DNA of 64,000 nt from Zygnema cylindricum (GCA_037447655.1 JBBHKE010002550.1:56820-120819), one strand, 5' to 3'. Shown: positions 33,432 through 44,468, counted from the stretch's first letter. Notes: a model not told the origin generated them from the sequence alone. Program-made: numbers and translations.

Positions 33432-34196
33432 GGGTATTGAGCAGAAGTCTAGAGAATATGAGAAAATTTGATAGTGATGTAGCAAGGAAATTTTTAAGAT
33501 ATTTGGCAGGAACCAAAAACTTCAAACTCACACAGGCGGAGGAGAAGTGAAGCTGCAAAAATGGAGCGATGCAAGCTATGGCGACATGCCAAGCCAAAAT
33601 TCCACCACCAGTTTCGTTCTGTAAAATGGGAACGGGGCTTGCTGCAAGAGCAACAAACTTTAAAAGGTCACGGAAAAATCGACGATGGAGTCAAAGTTCA
33701 TGGTAGCAAGCTCAGCCCGCAAAGAACTCTTATGTGTAAAATCCATCTTCCAAGAATTGGGCTTCATCCAGGTTGGCCCATAGGTGATCTGGTGTGATAA
33801 CCAAGCTGCCATTGCCATTGCCTCGAACTCGAGTCACCATTTCAAGAGTAAGCACATGGATGTAAAATTACACTTTGTAAGAGAAAAAGCGTTTTCCAGA
33901 GTGATTAAATAACGCTATTTGCCAGATGCAAAAATGATTGCTGATATGTTCACTAAAGCTCTTCCTGCTCTTAAGCAAGAGCATTGTAGGGGAGCAGTAG
34001 GACTAGGAGACTAGCTGAGTTGTTGCATTGTTATGCCGCCATGCTGCGCTAGTCTAACATCGGGACGCGGTGGGACTTGATGACTAGATGATTTGCTACG
34101 TTGCTATGCTGCCATGCTACGCTAGTTCGACTTTGCAGCTGCGCTGCTTTGAAATCGCAGCTGCGCTAATACACTGAGTCTAAAGCTTTAGGGGAG
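33432..34196 (+). pseudogene. RT end and RNase H of element E, copy 1
   Basis: Begins in the RT/RNase H connection (VLSRSLENMRKFDSDVARKFLRYLAGTKN) directly after the D LTR. RNase H blocks are readable in shifting frames (KWSDASYGDMPSQNSTTSF, VIWCDNQAAIAIASNSSHHF). Polypurine tract TAGGGGAG precedes the LTR at 34197. Appears identical to 40341-41105. Confidence 0.8.
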
Positions 34197-34645
34197 TGTT
34201 GATTTTTGGAAAGCTTTAAGTCTCAATAAAATAGTGAGACAGCAGAAAGATAGCAAAGTGTAGCATAATTCCACAAATAAAGGCATTGTCACTTGAGGAC
34301 ACTACGGGTATTCCAAAATGGCGGCGACACCCATATACGTGTGTCACACATTGAACCGGACATGCAGCATCAACGCAGATAAGAAAACGCAGCTGCGATT
34401 ATTTTGATATAATTCGGTACGGAAAATGCAGCTGCGACGCAGACGGGACAACGCAGTTGCGTTTTACATGAATTAAGTCAAGGGTCGAGATTCATAAGAG
34501 AATCACAAATGACTTGGTTGCAGGTGTTTTCGCAACAATTAGATGGACGTATCCGGACAGTAGTAACTAAGCCGGTGGCAAGTATTTGTACAATCATTTA
34601 GCATAAATTCTCAATAATATTTATTATATAGTGGTAGATTAGTTC
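34197..34645 (+). repeat. 3' LTR of element E, copy 1, truncated
   Basis: Starts TGTTGATTTTTGG. Ends abruptly at 34645, where identity to copy 2 (which continues to 41998) stops and minus-strand element F begins. Contains two CGCAGCTGCG-type words and CACATTG-flanked GC blocks of unknown role. Confidence 0.8.
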
Positions 34646-35060
34646 CATTTTCTTCATTTCTTTCAATCTATCTAGATGCACATGTCCCAATCTTTTATGC
34701 CACATCATCAAATCACTTACATCGGCATTATAAGCTTCCATCTTTTTAAAACTCAAATTCAGCCTAAACATTCGTTGGCTACCCTTTTCAGCTTTGACAA
34801 CATTTCATTCTCATAGCTAGCAACAAAGACTCCTTTTTTAGTACTAGTCTCAAAGCCCTTATCATCCAAGACCGACGTAGAGATAAGATTCTTGTTTAGC
34901 TCTGAAAAATAAAGAACATCCGAGAAAGTGAATATGGATGTCTTACCATCAACTAAAACTCTCAGATCCGCAGATCCCACTAAGTTAGTGGTTACTATTC
35001 TCCCATCCCCATATTCTATCTTTATAGTAGGGATCGTTCTTATTTTGGTAAACAATGTTT
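34646..35060 (-). pseudogene. Protease C-terminus and HHCC fragment of F
   Basis: 34759-35055 reads the second half of copia protease (TIKIEYGDGRIVTTNLVGSA, NLISTSVLDDKGFETST). The HHCC start (LGHVHLDRLK) is visible at 34650-34740 in another frame. Integrase core, RT and RNase H are absent. Confidence 0.78.
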
Positions 35061-36165
35061 TTACTGCATATTATGGGCTCCTGATCAATGATGATCATTA
35101 ATCAGGCTTCACTCCTCCTGGCTTTGCTCCTGGAGTCTTTCCACCTTTCACCTCGGTTCCTCGTTGGGAAAAAGTTCTCCATCGTCTAAATCCTCTCCAG
35201 ATGGCCTGGTACATTTTACTTTTGTCGGTGGATTCCGGTCACCTCTCGCCATCGGCTATCATTTTAGTACACTCTACCATGTAATGTCACGACTTCTTAC
35301 AAAAGTGACAAAGAAATTTCGAATGCCTCGATCCACATCCGTCCGATTGATTTCCTCTTTCTCCTCCACCAAAGTTTCTATAAGGTTTCTTGGAATCCTT
35401 ACCCCCCCAATTAGATTCAACAGCCAATGCTTGTACACTTTTTCCTCCTCTCCAAATATCAATTGTGCTTTCTTGAACTAAAATCATTCCCACAACGGAG
35501 TTCCAGATCAATTGATGATCTGGCAAGTCCTGAACCCTAATAACAATGTTTTCGTAATCGTCTAAGAGTTTCATCAACAAAGTATTCACCTTTTCTTTCT
35601 CGTTCTCCCTTTTCGCTGCACTCTCCAACTCCATAAATAACCCGGCCAAGTCATTACAAAAATACAACAACTTTCCCCCTTTATACACATATGCCTGTAC
35701 CTTCTGATCTGCCAGCTGTTGTTGCTGAATCGTACCACTCTTATAAATGTTGACAAGAGTCTCCCACAACTCGTCCGCCTTGTCCACATAAAAATGAGGT
35801 TTAACCTTGAGGTGAAGGCAGCGAGAATAAAATGAGTTGCCCGATATTGTTGAAATCCCTAGATTTGATTATCAATTACTCGGTTTTACGAACATTTGTT
35901 ACGAAACCGATCCGGTGCTCCTCGATGTGAGTTTCTTCTTCCCTTTGTTCAACCGCGATGCTTTCCAACATCCTCTACGATGATTTTGCGAGAATGCTAG
36001 TGTGAATCGAGTTCCTCGAACCACGGGTAGACTTCGCCGAATTTTCTGGATGGCCAAAGCTTGCGACCACTCCTGATAGCACATAATCGATTTTCAAACA
36101 ATGACCACTCATCGTGGTTTCTTAATTAATGAACCGTGTTCTATTGAAAATAGGCAGCCCAAAGG
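35061..36165 (-). pseudogene. Gag of element F
   Basis: The main open part 35787-35287 matches central Gag (DELWETLVNIYKSGTIQQQQLADQKV) and runs to the knuckle CHFCKKS, where a TGA replaces the following Gly codon before HYMVEC. N-terminal Gag (35790-36165) is degraded over several frames, and the region 35061-35270 is the decayed acidic tail. Confidence 0.78.
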
Positions 36166-36179
36166 GTGGGCCTATAACC
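36166..36179 (-). other. Primer-binding site of F
   Basis: Minus-strand GGTTATAGGCCCACC-type sequence directly adjoining the LTR end at 36180; same anticodon-arm complement with one mismatch, as in C. Confidence 0.7.
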
Positions 36180-36899
36180 TGTAATTATATGACCTCCATT
36201 GGTACACAAAATTTTCATCTTATATGAAGCCTCTAGGATAACAATTGCACTATTAACTTTGGCAATGAATAAGTCCTACCCTGGGACGTAAAAACATTGA
36301 ACAATTACGTCCATTAGTAGCGTAGACTCTTGTGATTCCGCAGCAAAAAGAATCACTGAAAATGCTCACTTGGGCATTAAGTTATGGTAAACCAAAGATG
36401 GCCTATTTATAAAGATGCACTCTGGGAGAGAGGAGGAAATCTAAATTTTTCCAAGTCCTAAACTCCCTCTCTAAGCATACTACTACAGCGTGAATCGTTG
36501 TTAGCCTTATGTACTCTATATCGACACCCCAAGATTTTGATATTGATACCTTAAATAGAATGCATTACACTATTTAAAGACATGGACCATAATCTGCCGC
36601 GTCTCATTGCACTAAATTTGAATGAATGACAGTAATTTTATCTTTACACAGATAATTTCTAAACGCTAATAACGATTCAAGGTATAGTGTACCTAGCCAA
36701 TCAAAAGGCTGTAAGGTACAATAAGGTACATGTATCGCTCTACTTCTTGTACGGCCATAGTACAGCATGGCCGCTCCGCTGACGCGTGTCAGTTCCTCTG
36801 TCGTAGTTGCTCCCCCTGTGATATCCGCTGTCCAGTCATCTCTTGCCACGTAACGCCCGCTGACATTTGCTCCGTAAACCGCCAAAAATCATTCCGGTT
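36180..36899 (-). repeat. 5' LTR of F, part 1 (LTR 3' half)
   Basis: Plus strand begins TGTAATTATATGACC, matching the inverted LTR ends of other copies. Includes the GTAC-rich repeat (36715-36775) and a partial G-box context TGCCACGTAA. Stops at 36899 and continues at 38226. Confidence 0.75.
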
Positions 36900-38225
36900 G
36901 TTATGCATGAGAAACAAGCAAGAGCGAATATGCATCACAACTAGCAAAGTCATGCGGACAAACTTATATACAAATGAATAATGAATGAGAAAGAGATAAA
37001 TGTATATACATCCTAACAAAAAATCAACGGAAAGATGACCCGAAGAGAAAAAGGAAAGTATACTCCCCTAGAGTGAAGTGACCCCCTATGATTCAATACT
37101 TAGCCACGAGGTAGCAACTAGGCTCTTGGGTCTCTATCGTATTCTCTACAAGTGTTATCTCTTTATGATAGCAAAGCAAGAAATATTCCAACCGAAACAA
37201 AGGAAAATCCAAAATTGGTCAAAAATGCATTTTTTCCAAGCCAACCAAAACACAAAGTATAGAAACACACACAGCCAAACCGTTGAGCTGCTAGAGGAAG
37301 GCACGCCAAGGTCCGGATGTTCTCCCCCACGATCTCCAATCCCACGCTTCCACCAAAAGACAAAGTTTGGAGGAAAACCTTCCGAGCGTGGCCTTAGGCC
37401 GTGTGGATTAAAAACGTGGGCAGAAAAAAAAGGTAAATGCTCTTAACCTATCTAGCCTCAATAGCTAGCTAGCAAAAGAAAGACATAAACGTGAGCAATC
37501 GGTGAGAGAGAGCAAGAAAGAAGCTCAGACGCCAGGAGAAAATTCTTATCCAAAAGCTAAAATTCTCTAAGCTTGTGAATTAGCCTAAGTAGGAGTTATG
37601 TTCGTCCTTAGCAAAACTAGCCTACGTCTAGCTTACTTTCTATGCATGAAATTACATAAGATGTTGGCCAATAGGCGGCCAACATCATCTGCCGTACGTC
37701 AACAAAATCCACCTTCCGAGGGTAAAAACCCTCCCTAACTACATGTAAGAGCGAACCTAGATGGGTTCGCAACTTAAATATTAAAGGGGTTTCGAAGCGT
37801 CGCCCAGAATCACGATTCGACTCCAAACGATACTCCACGTCTAATTCACGAAATTGCGTACCTATGCACGAAACATTCCGAAAATAGCGTTGCGTCGCCC
37901 AAACGATATTTCGCGTCCATCCTTCAAAAATCGTGTACCTACGCACGAAATGAAAGGTATCACACGAAATTGGTACTATACAACCAAACGTGAAAATAAA
38001 TGAATCGACGTGAAATCGCACATGCGAATGAAACAACATGAAATCGTACGTGCATGCATAAAATCGTTCGTGCATGTATAAAACTGTGCATGCATGCAAA
38101 ATACCGCGCGTGCATGCAAAATATCGCGCGTGTTGACATAATATCGCCCGTACGTGCATTATATCATGCTATTGCGCCGAATATCGTGCGTGCCGGCATG
38201 ATATCGTGCGCGCAGGCAACCGATA
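36900..38225 (-). repeat. Ty3/gypsy LTR-derived segment with permuted order
   Basis: Aligns in inverted orientation with 42886-43394 plus 44469-45190. On the minus strand it begins with the CGTGCATGC-repeat region (38225-37990), runs to the LTR 3' end (about 37115), has about 45 bp of other sequence, then returns to the block starting GTCACTTCACTCTAGGGGAG (37070-36900). That block lies upstream of the CGTGCATGC region in the plus-strand copy, so the two parts are permuted. Confidence 0.68.
37990..38225. repeat. CGTGCATGC minisatellite-like tract
   Basis: About a dozen imperfect units of roughly 17-20 bp of the form (A/C)TATCGCGCGTGCATGC, rich in alternating purine-pyrimidine. The related tract at 43085-43175 is in the opposite orientation. 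Confidence 0.75.
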
Positions 38226-38661
38226 CGGTGCGGCATTACACGGTACATCGGCTCATTTGTGAGCCGTTCGATCATATTCAAACATTTGATTTCGTCCGTC
38301 GATATTTAATGTTGTTTCGTATATTACTACGGTCTGAATTTCGTGCAGACCAGTACATTTCTATGTTCAATTTGTCTTGTAAGTAGTTAAACGGAATATT
38401 TTGTTTATTAATGTTTAAATACTGTTCGTACCCTGTATCATCTATCGATCTTCAAGACCTAACATATTAGACTCACGGCTCTTCCGTACGGCGTCTGTCC
38501 GGAAGGACACAGCAGGAGCTGTCTTCTGCTCCATCTGCTAATCTAACTGTCTACCTTGGGCAGCCATGGTTGTCTGTCATTCTTCAATGACTACAACAAG
38601 TATGAGGGTTGTAGTAAGACGATGGGCAAAATAACTAGAATATAAAACATCTTTTTCAATA
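38226..38661 (-). repeat. 5' LTR of F, part 2 (LTR 5' half)
   Basis: Contains the diverged hairpin with loop complement ATGACTACAACAAGTATG (38585-38605), CAGCCATGG, a degenerate tRNA-like region (38455-38530) and the LTR start TATTGAAAAAG at 38661 (TG eroded to TA). Confidence 0.68.
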
Positions 38662-39326
38662 TAACTAGCCTAAGATTCCAAACGATAAGCTCTAAACATT
38701 ATGTTTACATTCTAAAGGGTGAGGATGGGATAGTGTATATAGCGCTATAAGTAGATGATCTACTACTAATTAGCAAATCAATGGATGAAATTAATAAAAT
38801 CAAAACTGCTTCAAATTTACGGTTCGAGGTGAAAGACCTTGGTGAGGCAAAACATATATTGGGTATTCAGTAAGAAAATGATAGAAATAAGAGATTATTA
38901 AAATTGACGAAAAAATAGGCTATTGGAAATAGGTTAGATAAGTATGGAATGCGGGGGGCAAAAGGGTGTGTAACTCCAATGGAGTTTTGGCAAAAGTTAA
39001 AGGGAGATGACACAGAACCGCGTGTTATTGTTAAAGAGTATTTAAGGTTAGGGGAGGATAATCCTATGACACTAATACCTTACAAACAGATAGTGGGAAG
39101 TTTAATAAATTCATGAACTGTACCCGTCTTGATATTGTTGTAGCAGTTAGGGCACTGAGCAAAAGTCTAGAGAATCCGAGAACATCTAACCAGGTCTTAT
39201 TCTTAGTGAGTATTAGAGTCAGGGGAGGATTGTCCTATGACTCTAATACCTTACAGACAGATAGTGGGAAGCTTAACATATTTCATGAACTGTACCCGTC
39301 TTGATATTGCTGCAGCAGTTGGGATT
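38662..39326 (+). pseudogene. RT of element E with internal duplication
   Basis: Readable RT with stops: ISSKHYVYILKGEDGIVYIAL-stop-VDDLLLISKSMDEINKI, FEVKDLGEAKHILGIQ, then PYKQIVGSLIN and MNCTRLDIVVAVRALSKSLENP. The last segment (about 39025-39180) is repeated at about 39190-39326 in slightly different form (PYRQIVGSL, MNCTRLDIAAAVG), a tandem partial duplication. Heavily decayed. Confidence 0.75.
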
Positions 39327-40340
39327 TGTTGTTTTGGAAACCTTGAGTCCTCTCTATATCTTGTTGCTATACTGCCATGCTGCGCTAAGTTTGACATCTT
39401 AGCTCGAAACCTTGAACACTCTATATTTGTTGATGTGCTGCTATGTTGCGGTGATGGGACATCGCAGCTGCGCTACTCTAATGTCGCAGCTGCGCTGACA
39501 GATCATAGCAGTCATAACAGTCATAGCAGTCACAGCAGGGTCATAGCAGCTATAGCAGTCTACACAAGATAGTTGTTCCGAATATGAGTCAATTTGTGTT
39601 AAGATGAATTGACAAGGACATGATTTAGTGAGTATCTAACTCCAAAAGGAGTAAAGAGATTTGGTGCACTTCAGGCACACATGTCGGTCCGTGAGAAAGT
39701 CAAGATTGGGTTGTTCCAGAAAAGAAGTACAAGTTTAATTGAGGACCAAAGTTACACGTAGAGGTTCATCTTCAGTGATGAAAGAATACGCGGACGGCGA
39801 AATGAGTTTGCCGTTATTTTTGGAAGAGAACTCTTGACTGCTCCGTCATTTCGGCAGACAAACTTTGACTGCGCACTACTTCATTTTAGCGGTTGTTTGA
39901 TCCTGTATCGTTGTAAATATTTTATGTACGGTTGACGGTGAGGTTTTATTTAATGAATATTAGTGTTCCAATCGACCATGGTAATTATGGTACGACGTGT
40001 TCAGCTGTAGGTTCACTTGTATATGTAGGACTTAGATTATTCTAGGAAGTAGGATTGTTGTGTAGGAAAACTGCGAAGCAGTTTCTAGGTGTTTTGAATT
40101 GTAAGATCATTGTGATCTTTTGGCAGAACCTTGTGAAATTCTGCATGTGTTTTCTTTGGTGTATATTCTACATTGTGGCAAATTTTCATACCTAGGGCGT
40201 GTCTGATTTTCTTGGGGCTTCATTGTGAAGTTGGTCATTTGTGGGATTTCGTGAGGGTGTCCTCTTTGCATATTTGATTCTCATAACAACGTCGGTACTT
40301 CTTCATCTTCTTCGGTGGCACCAGCTGTCTCAAATCAACA
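39327..40340 (+). repeat. Solo LTR of the D family inside E
   Basis: 1,014 bp, same length as the D 3' LTR. Reading across it restores E RT (DIAAAVG then VLSRSLEN). Flanks GGATT and GGGTA are at best a decayed target duplication. The first about 260 bp differ from the D 3' LTR, the rest appears identical. Confidence 0.83.
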
Positions 40341-41105
40341 GGGTATTGAGCAGAAGTCTAGAGAATATGAGAAAATTTGATAGTGATGTAGCAAGGAAAT
40401 TTTTAAGATATTTGGCAGGAACCAAAAACTTCAAACTCACACAGGCGGAGGAGAAGTGAAGCTGCAAAAATGGAGCGATGCAAGCTATGGCGACATGCCA
40501 AGCCAAAATTCCACCACCAGTTTCGTTCTGTAAAATGGGAACGGGGCTTGCTGCAAGAGCAACAAACTTTAAAAGGTCACGGAAAAATCGACGATGGAGT
40601 CAAAGTTCATGGTAGCAAGCTCAGCCCGCAAAGAACTCTTATGTGTAAAATCCATCTTCCAAGAATTGGGCTTCATCCAGGTTGGCCCATAGGTGATCTG
40701 GTGTGATAACCAAGCTGCCATTGCCATTGCCTCGAACTCGAGTCACCATTTCAAGAGTAAGCACATGGATGTAAAATTACACTTTGTAAGAGAAAAAGCG
40801 TTTTCCAGAGTGATTAAATAACGCTATTTGCCAGATGCAAAAATGATTGCTGATATGTTCACTAAAGCTCTTCCTGCTCTTAAGCAAGAGCATTGTAGGG
40901 GAGCAGTAGGACTAGGAGACTAGCTGAGTTGTTGCATTGTTATGCCGCCATGCTGCGCTAGTCTAACATCGGGACGCGGTGGGACTTGATGACTAGATGA
41001 TTTGCTACGTTGCTATGCTGCCATGCTACGCTAGTTCGACTTTGCAGCTGCGCTGCTTTGAAATCGCAGCTGCGCTAATACACTGAGTCTAAAGCTTTAG
41101 GGGAG
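40341..41105 (+). pseudogene. RT end and RNase H of element E, copy 2
   Basis: Same content as 33432-34196, apparently without a single difference: LRYLAGTKN, then RNase H in broken frames, ending at a TTAGGGGAG polypurine tract. Stop codons follow the EEK segment at 40457. Confidence 0.78.
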
Positions 41106-41998
41106 TGTTGATTTTTGGAAAGCTTTAAGTCTCAATAAAATAGTGAGACAGCAGAAAGATAGCAAAGTGTAGCATAATTCCACAAATAAAGGCATTGTCA
41201 CTTGAGGACACTACGGGTATTCCAAAATGGCGGCGACACCCATATACGTGTGTCACACATTGAACCGGACATGCAGCATCAACGCAGATAAGAAAACGCA
41301 GCTGCGATTATTTTGATATAATTCGGTACGGAAAATGCAGCTGCGACGCAGACGGGACAACGCAGTTGCGTTTTACATGAATTAAGTCAAGGGTCGAGAT
41401 TCATAAGAGAATCACAAATGACTTGGTTGCAGGTGTTTTCGCAACAATTAGATGGACGTATCCGGACAGTAGTAACTAAGCCGGTGGCAAGTATTTGTAC
41501 AATCATTTAGCATAAATTCTCAATAATATTTATTATATAGTGGTAGATTAGTTCTATCGTGATTAGGAGTTCTTAAATCTTAGTGGCAGTTTGGTTTTTG
41601 GACGTATCTGTCATGAACACTTGTATCAGAGGTACAACACTATGTTATAGGACAACAAAGAGTAGAAAAATAACAACGAGTATAAGACTTAGGACTTACA
41701 ACATTATGTGTATCCAAACCTCCAGACTGTGTAATCTGCAAACTATTTTAGGGAAACTTTTGAGTTGCATATCTTGTTATGTATTGGATCAAATGCAATG
41801 AAACTTTGGGAGTTGTCATTCTTTATGATATTCTATATTGTGGTAAAGTTTGAAGCTGTTTGGACCATTGTGTCATATTTGGTGAGCTGTTGAAAACAGA
41901 TGTTTGGTAGGATTCTTGATAAGCTTCTGTAAGTGAATTATGTCTACTTCTACTACTACTGCTGTTGCTTCCCCTGGTCCAGTGGTCGTAGAGCAACA
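41106..41998 (+). repeat. 3' LTR of element E, complete (893 bp)
   Basis: TGTTGATTTTTGG to ..GAGCAACA. Encodes an LTR-borne leader ATG at 41940 (MSTSTTTAVASPGPVVVEQ), analogous to the Gag leader of D. The first 449 bp match 34197-34645. Confidence 0.82.
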
Positions 41999-42935
41999 GT
42001 TCCGAGGGCAATTTCAAGATATGTTGGATGAATCTTTAATTGATCATCGCCGAACAAGTCGTGATCACCCACAAGCCGAAGGCTTGGCGGAACGAGTTGT
42101 CCATACTTTTAAGCAGGCTCTCCGAAAGCATTGTTTGGAGAAACATATCTCCGTTTGGGACAAATCCTTGGGCTATATCACCATGGGATACCGGATGTCT
42201 GTACATGCTAGCTTGGCTAATTTCAGCCCGTACTATATTCTCTTCGGACAAGCCCTTTTGCTCGGTCTAAATATTCTGAAAGCGGCAGGTTTACCGTTGT
42301 CTCTAATGTCTAACGCCAAAATTTTGGAAAAACTAACTCGTCGTGCTTTCCTTTTCGCAAGTGAAATGCCTTTGGCTTTTGAAAATTTCCAAATAGCCCG
42401 TCATAGGGATACTTTAAGGTTCGCCACCATGCGGGGTGGATGTCATAAGCCACAACATAAATCCTACCAGGTCGGCGGTTACGTGTACCTCCGACGACAG
42501 TCTTTCGATACTTTGGACATTGATGTTTCACCACACATTCTTTGTGTGGTGGAAATGGGTGCTAACAAGATGTTGGGTTTGCAAGGTGCGGAGGACGATA
42601 CGAGAGCATTCGAAGAACTATGCATCTTACCTGATTTGCCAAAGGATATGGACCCAATGCGGATGCCGATCACCGAGGCGACGAAGTGTACCATGCGAGC
42701 AGACGGCGAGACTTCCATGGTCTTCTGCCCCCATTGCAACCACGAGCTCCACATGGAGTGTTTAGTTCCTCCATTAACGGTTGTGCTAGCTCTCCATTGG
42801 TTTTGTCATGGTAGTCTTGAGCTGCCGTCGGTTTTGTCCAGCTCCTCCGCAGGCTCAGGAGATGGGGCGAGGAATTACAGGGGTCACTTCACTCTAGGGG
42901 AGTATTCTTCCCTTTTTCTCTTTTGTTCATTTTAA
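41940..42935 (+). CDS. Chimeric ORF: copia LTR leader fused to gypsy integrase tail
   Basis: 331 codons, uninterrupted. Residues 1-19 come from the E 3' LTR (normally a Gag leader); codon 20 spans the LTR edge. From there on it is the end of a Ty3/gypsy integrase: HPQAEGLAERVVHTFKQALRKH with the catalytic Glu, DKSLGYITMGYRMSVHASLANFSPYYILFG, then a PHD-finger-like tail (CPHCNHELHMECLVPPL...HWFC, first Cys pair incomplete). The catalytic Asp residues of integrase are missing. Whether it is expressed is unknown; the upstream LTR could supply a promoter. Could equally be a chance in-frame fusion in a relic. Confidence 0.6.
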   Translation: MSTSTTTAVASPGPVVVEQQFRGQFQDMLDESLIDHRRTSRDHPQAEGLAERVVHTFKQALRKHCLEKHISVWDKSLGYITMGYRMSVHASLANFSPYYILFGQALLLGLNILKAAGLPLSLMSNAKILEKLTRRAFLFASEMPLAFENFQIARHRDTLRFATMRGGCHKPQHKSYQVGGYVYLRRQSFDTLDIDVSPHILCVVEMGANKMLGLQGAEDDTRAFEELCILPDLPKDMDPMRMPITEATKCTMRADGETSMVFCPHCNHELHMECLVPPLTVVLALHWFCHGSLELPSVLSSSSAGSGDGARNYRGHFTLGEYSSLFLFCSF

Positions 42936-43394
42936 CCTTTATTCTTTATCGAGATGTTTATACATTTTTTCCTTCTCATTCATTTTTCGTTTGTATATAT
43001 GTTTGTGAGCATGACTTTGCTGGTTAGGATGCATAGTTCACCTTGCTTATTTCTCATGCACGACAGCTATCATGTCGTATCGTATCCTTGCATGCACGCA
43101 CGATATTGGGGACGCACGCGTGATATTCGACGCGCGCGCACGATATCATGCATGCACGCACGATTTTCGCACAAACGCATGGTTTCTAGTCGCACGATTG
43201 AGTTTTATAATTTCATTAGTACTATATCAACGATTCACTTGTTTGTGACATGTACGCGATCCACTTGCACATTTCGTGGAAAACTACTAATTTCGTGCAA
43301 TCTGTTTTATTTCGTGCGCAGGTATGCGATTTCGAAGTATGAGCGCGAAATACCGTTTGGGCGTCGCGTTGGATTCCCGAGAGTATGTCATGCG

Positions 43395-44468
43395 TGTTGA
43401 AATCTATGTATTTTCTAGGTATGTATTGGAAAAAGAAATATAGTGTTGAAAAGAGGAAGTTTAATAGTTCACTTCTATATTTTAGTTAGAATGTAAAGAG
43501 AGAGAAAGAGAGGACCAAAGGCAAGCCATGGCTGCTGCGTCATTAAGAAAGAGGCAGAATGAATTAGAAGGTATTTTACTAGTTTTAGCAAAATACTGCC
43601 TCAAGCCGGATTTGAACCGGGGTCTGCATAATACTATATAGACCCACGCCTTATCCATTAAGGCACTAACGAAACGATACACGTGAAATTTCTCACGCAT
43701 ATATACCTATTGATCCAAAGGAATAATTCGCAGCAGACTAACGAAAACGCGCATTAATCAATTCATGCATGGAAGCGAATCGAAGTTGTATAAATACAAC
43801 TGGTCGAACAGCCACCATTACAGCCGCCAACCACAATAAGCTTTCAGCGGCCTTTGGGGATAGCGTAACACGGTGCCACGTGGCGCCACATTATTTGATA
43901 CCGAAGAAGATGGGAGGAGGAACCTTGGCTCCCGATTTGGCAGATTTCACCTTGTAGACCATGTCGTACCCATCGTAACTTCTTGTACTATACAGTGTTC
44001 CTATTAGACTAGGGTTTAGTAGTAGGCAGTCGTGAGTAGGCAGACCAAGACTTAGTGATATTTAGGTACCTCTCTCTAAAAGAGCTTGTAACTATAAAGG
44101 TCATTTTTGACCAGCCATAACTTAATGCTCAAGGGAGCAAATTCAGTGATTTTTTTTCGCTGCCGACTCAAGGGAGTCCAAGCTACACAGGGGTGTAGTC
44201 GGTCAGAGTTTTTGCGTGCCAAGGTGGCACTTAATCAGTGGGAAAGTCAAAGTGGGGAATATTGTCCAATACACATATTCAAGCTTTGCATTTTGTGGTG
44301 GAACTGAGCACACAGAAGGTTTTCTCTTCACAGGGGTGAAGTTGTATTGGGGTTCTGATTGTCAAGGGATCATTCACTTGGGTTTATATCAACTTGGAGT
44401 CGGCACTATCTAGATTAGCAATTTTTGGATCTGCGAATTCAGTGGGCAGTGGAGCCCATGGAATTTTA
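43395..44468 (+). repeat. Solo copia LTR (H/J type, 1,074 bp)
   Basis: TGTTGAAATC to ..GGAATTTTA inside the gypsy LTR, flanked by ATGCG and GTGCG, a nearly preserved 5-bp duplication. Carries the clearest tRNA-like module (43600-43672), CACGTG at about 43877 and a damaged hairpin. Terminal CA is mutated to TA. Confidence 0.85.
43600..43672 (-). other. tRNA-like module in LTR (antisense)
   Basis: On the minus strand: D-arm GCCTTAATGGATAAGGC (like tRNA-Arg D-arms), an anticodon-type stem GGGTCT/AGACCC with a 14-nt loop, and a perfect T-arm CCGG-TTCAAAT-CCGG. The acceptor ends do not pair, so it is tRNA-derived, not a functional tRNA gene. Confidence 0.65.

Larger units (their letters stand above)
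32418..34645. repeat. 2.2-kb duplicated segment, copy 1
   Basis: Matches 39327-41554 at a constant offset of 6,909 bp. The first about 260 bp differ at roughly ten sites; I found no difference in the remaining about 1.97 kb. Includes the D LTR plus flanking E sequence. Confidence 0.85.
34646..38661 (-). mobile_element. Copia element F, pol truncated, LTR split by gypsy sequence
   Basis: Minus-strand element: HHCC/protease fragment, gag, primer-binding site and a 5' LTR in two pieces (36180-36899 and 38226-38661) separated by Ty3/gypsy LTR sequence. Its right end (38661) abuts E RT at codon level, so F appears inserted in E. On the left it is cut at 34646. Confidence 0.78.
38662..41998 (+). 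mobile_element. Copia element E, copy 2, with internal solo LTR
   Basis: RT fragment (38662-39326), solo D-type LTR (39327-40340), RT end and RNase H (40341-41105), 3' LTR (41106-41998). The left part of E was separated by insertion of F. Its right end joins a gypsy integrase. Confidence 0.8.

Noticed and set aside
38054-38386. 110-codon ORF rich in His, Cys and Arg
   Set aside because: Translation of the CGTGCATGC repeat tract and adjacent LTR; no coding evidence.
43600-43672. Functional tRNA gene
   Set aside because: Acceptor ends do not pair and the anticodon loop is too long; it lies at the same LTR position as diverged modules in other copies.
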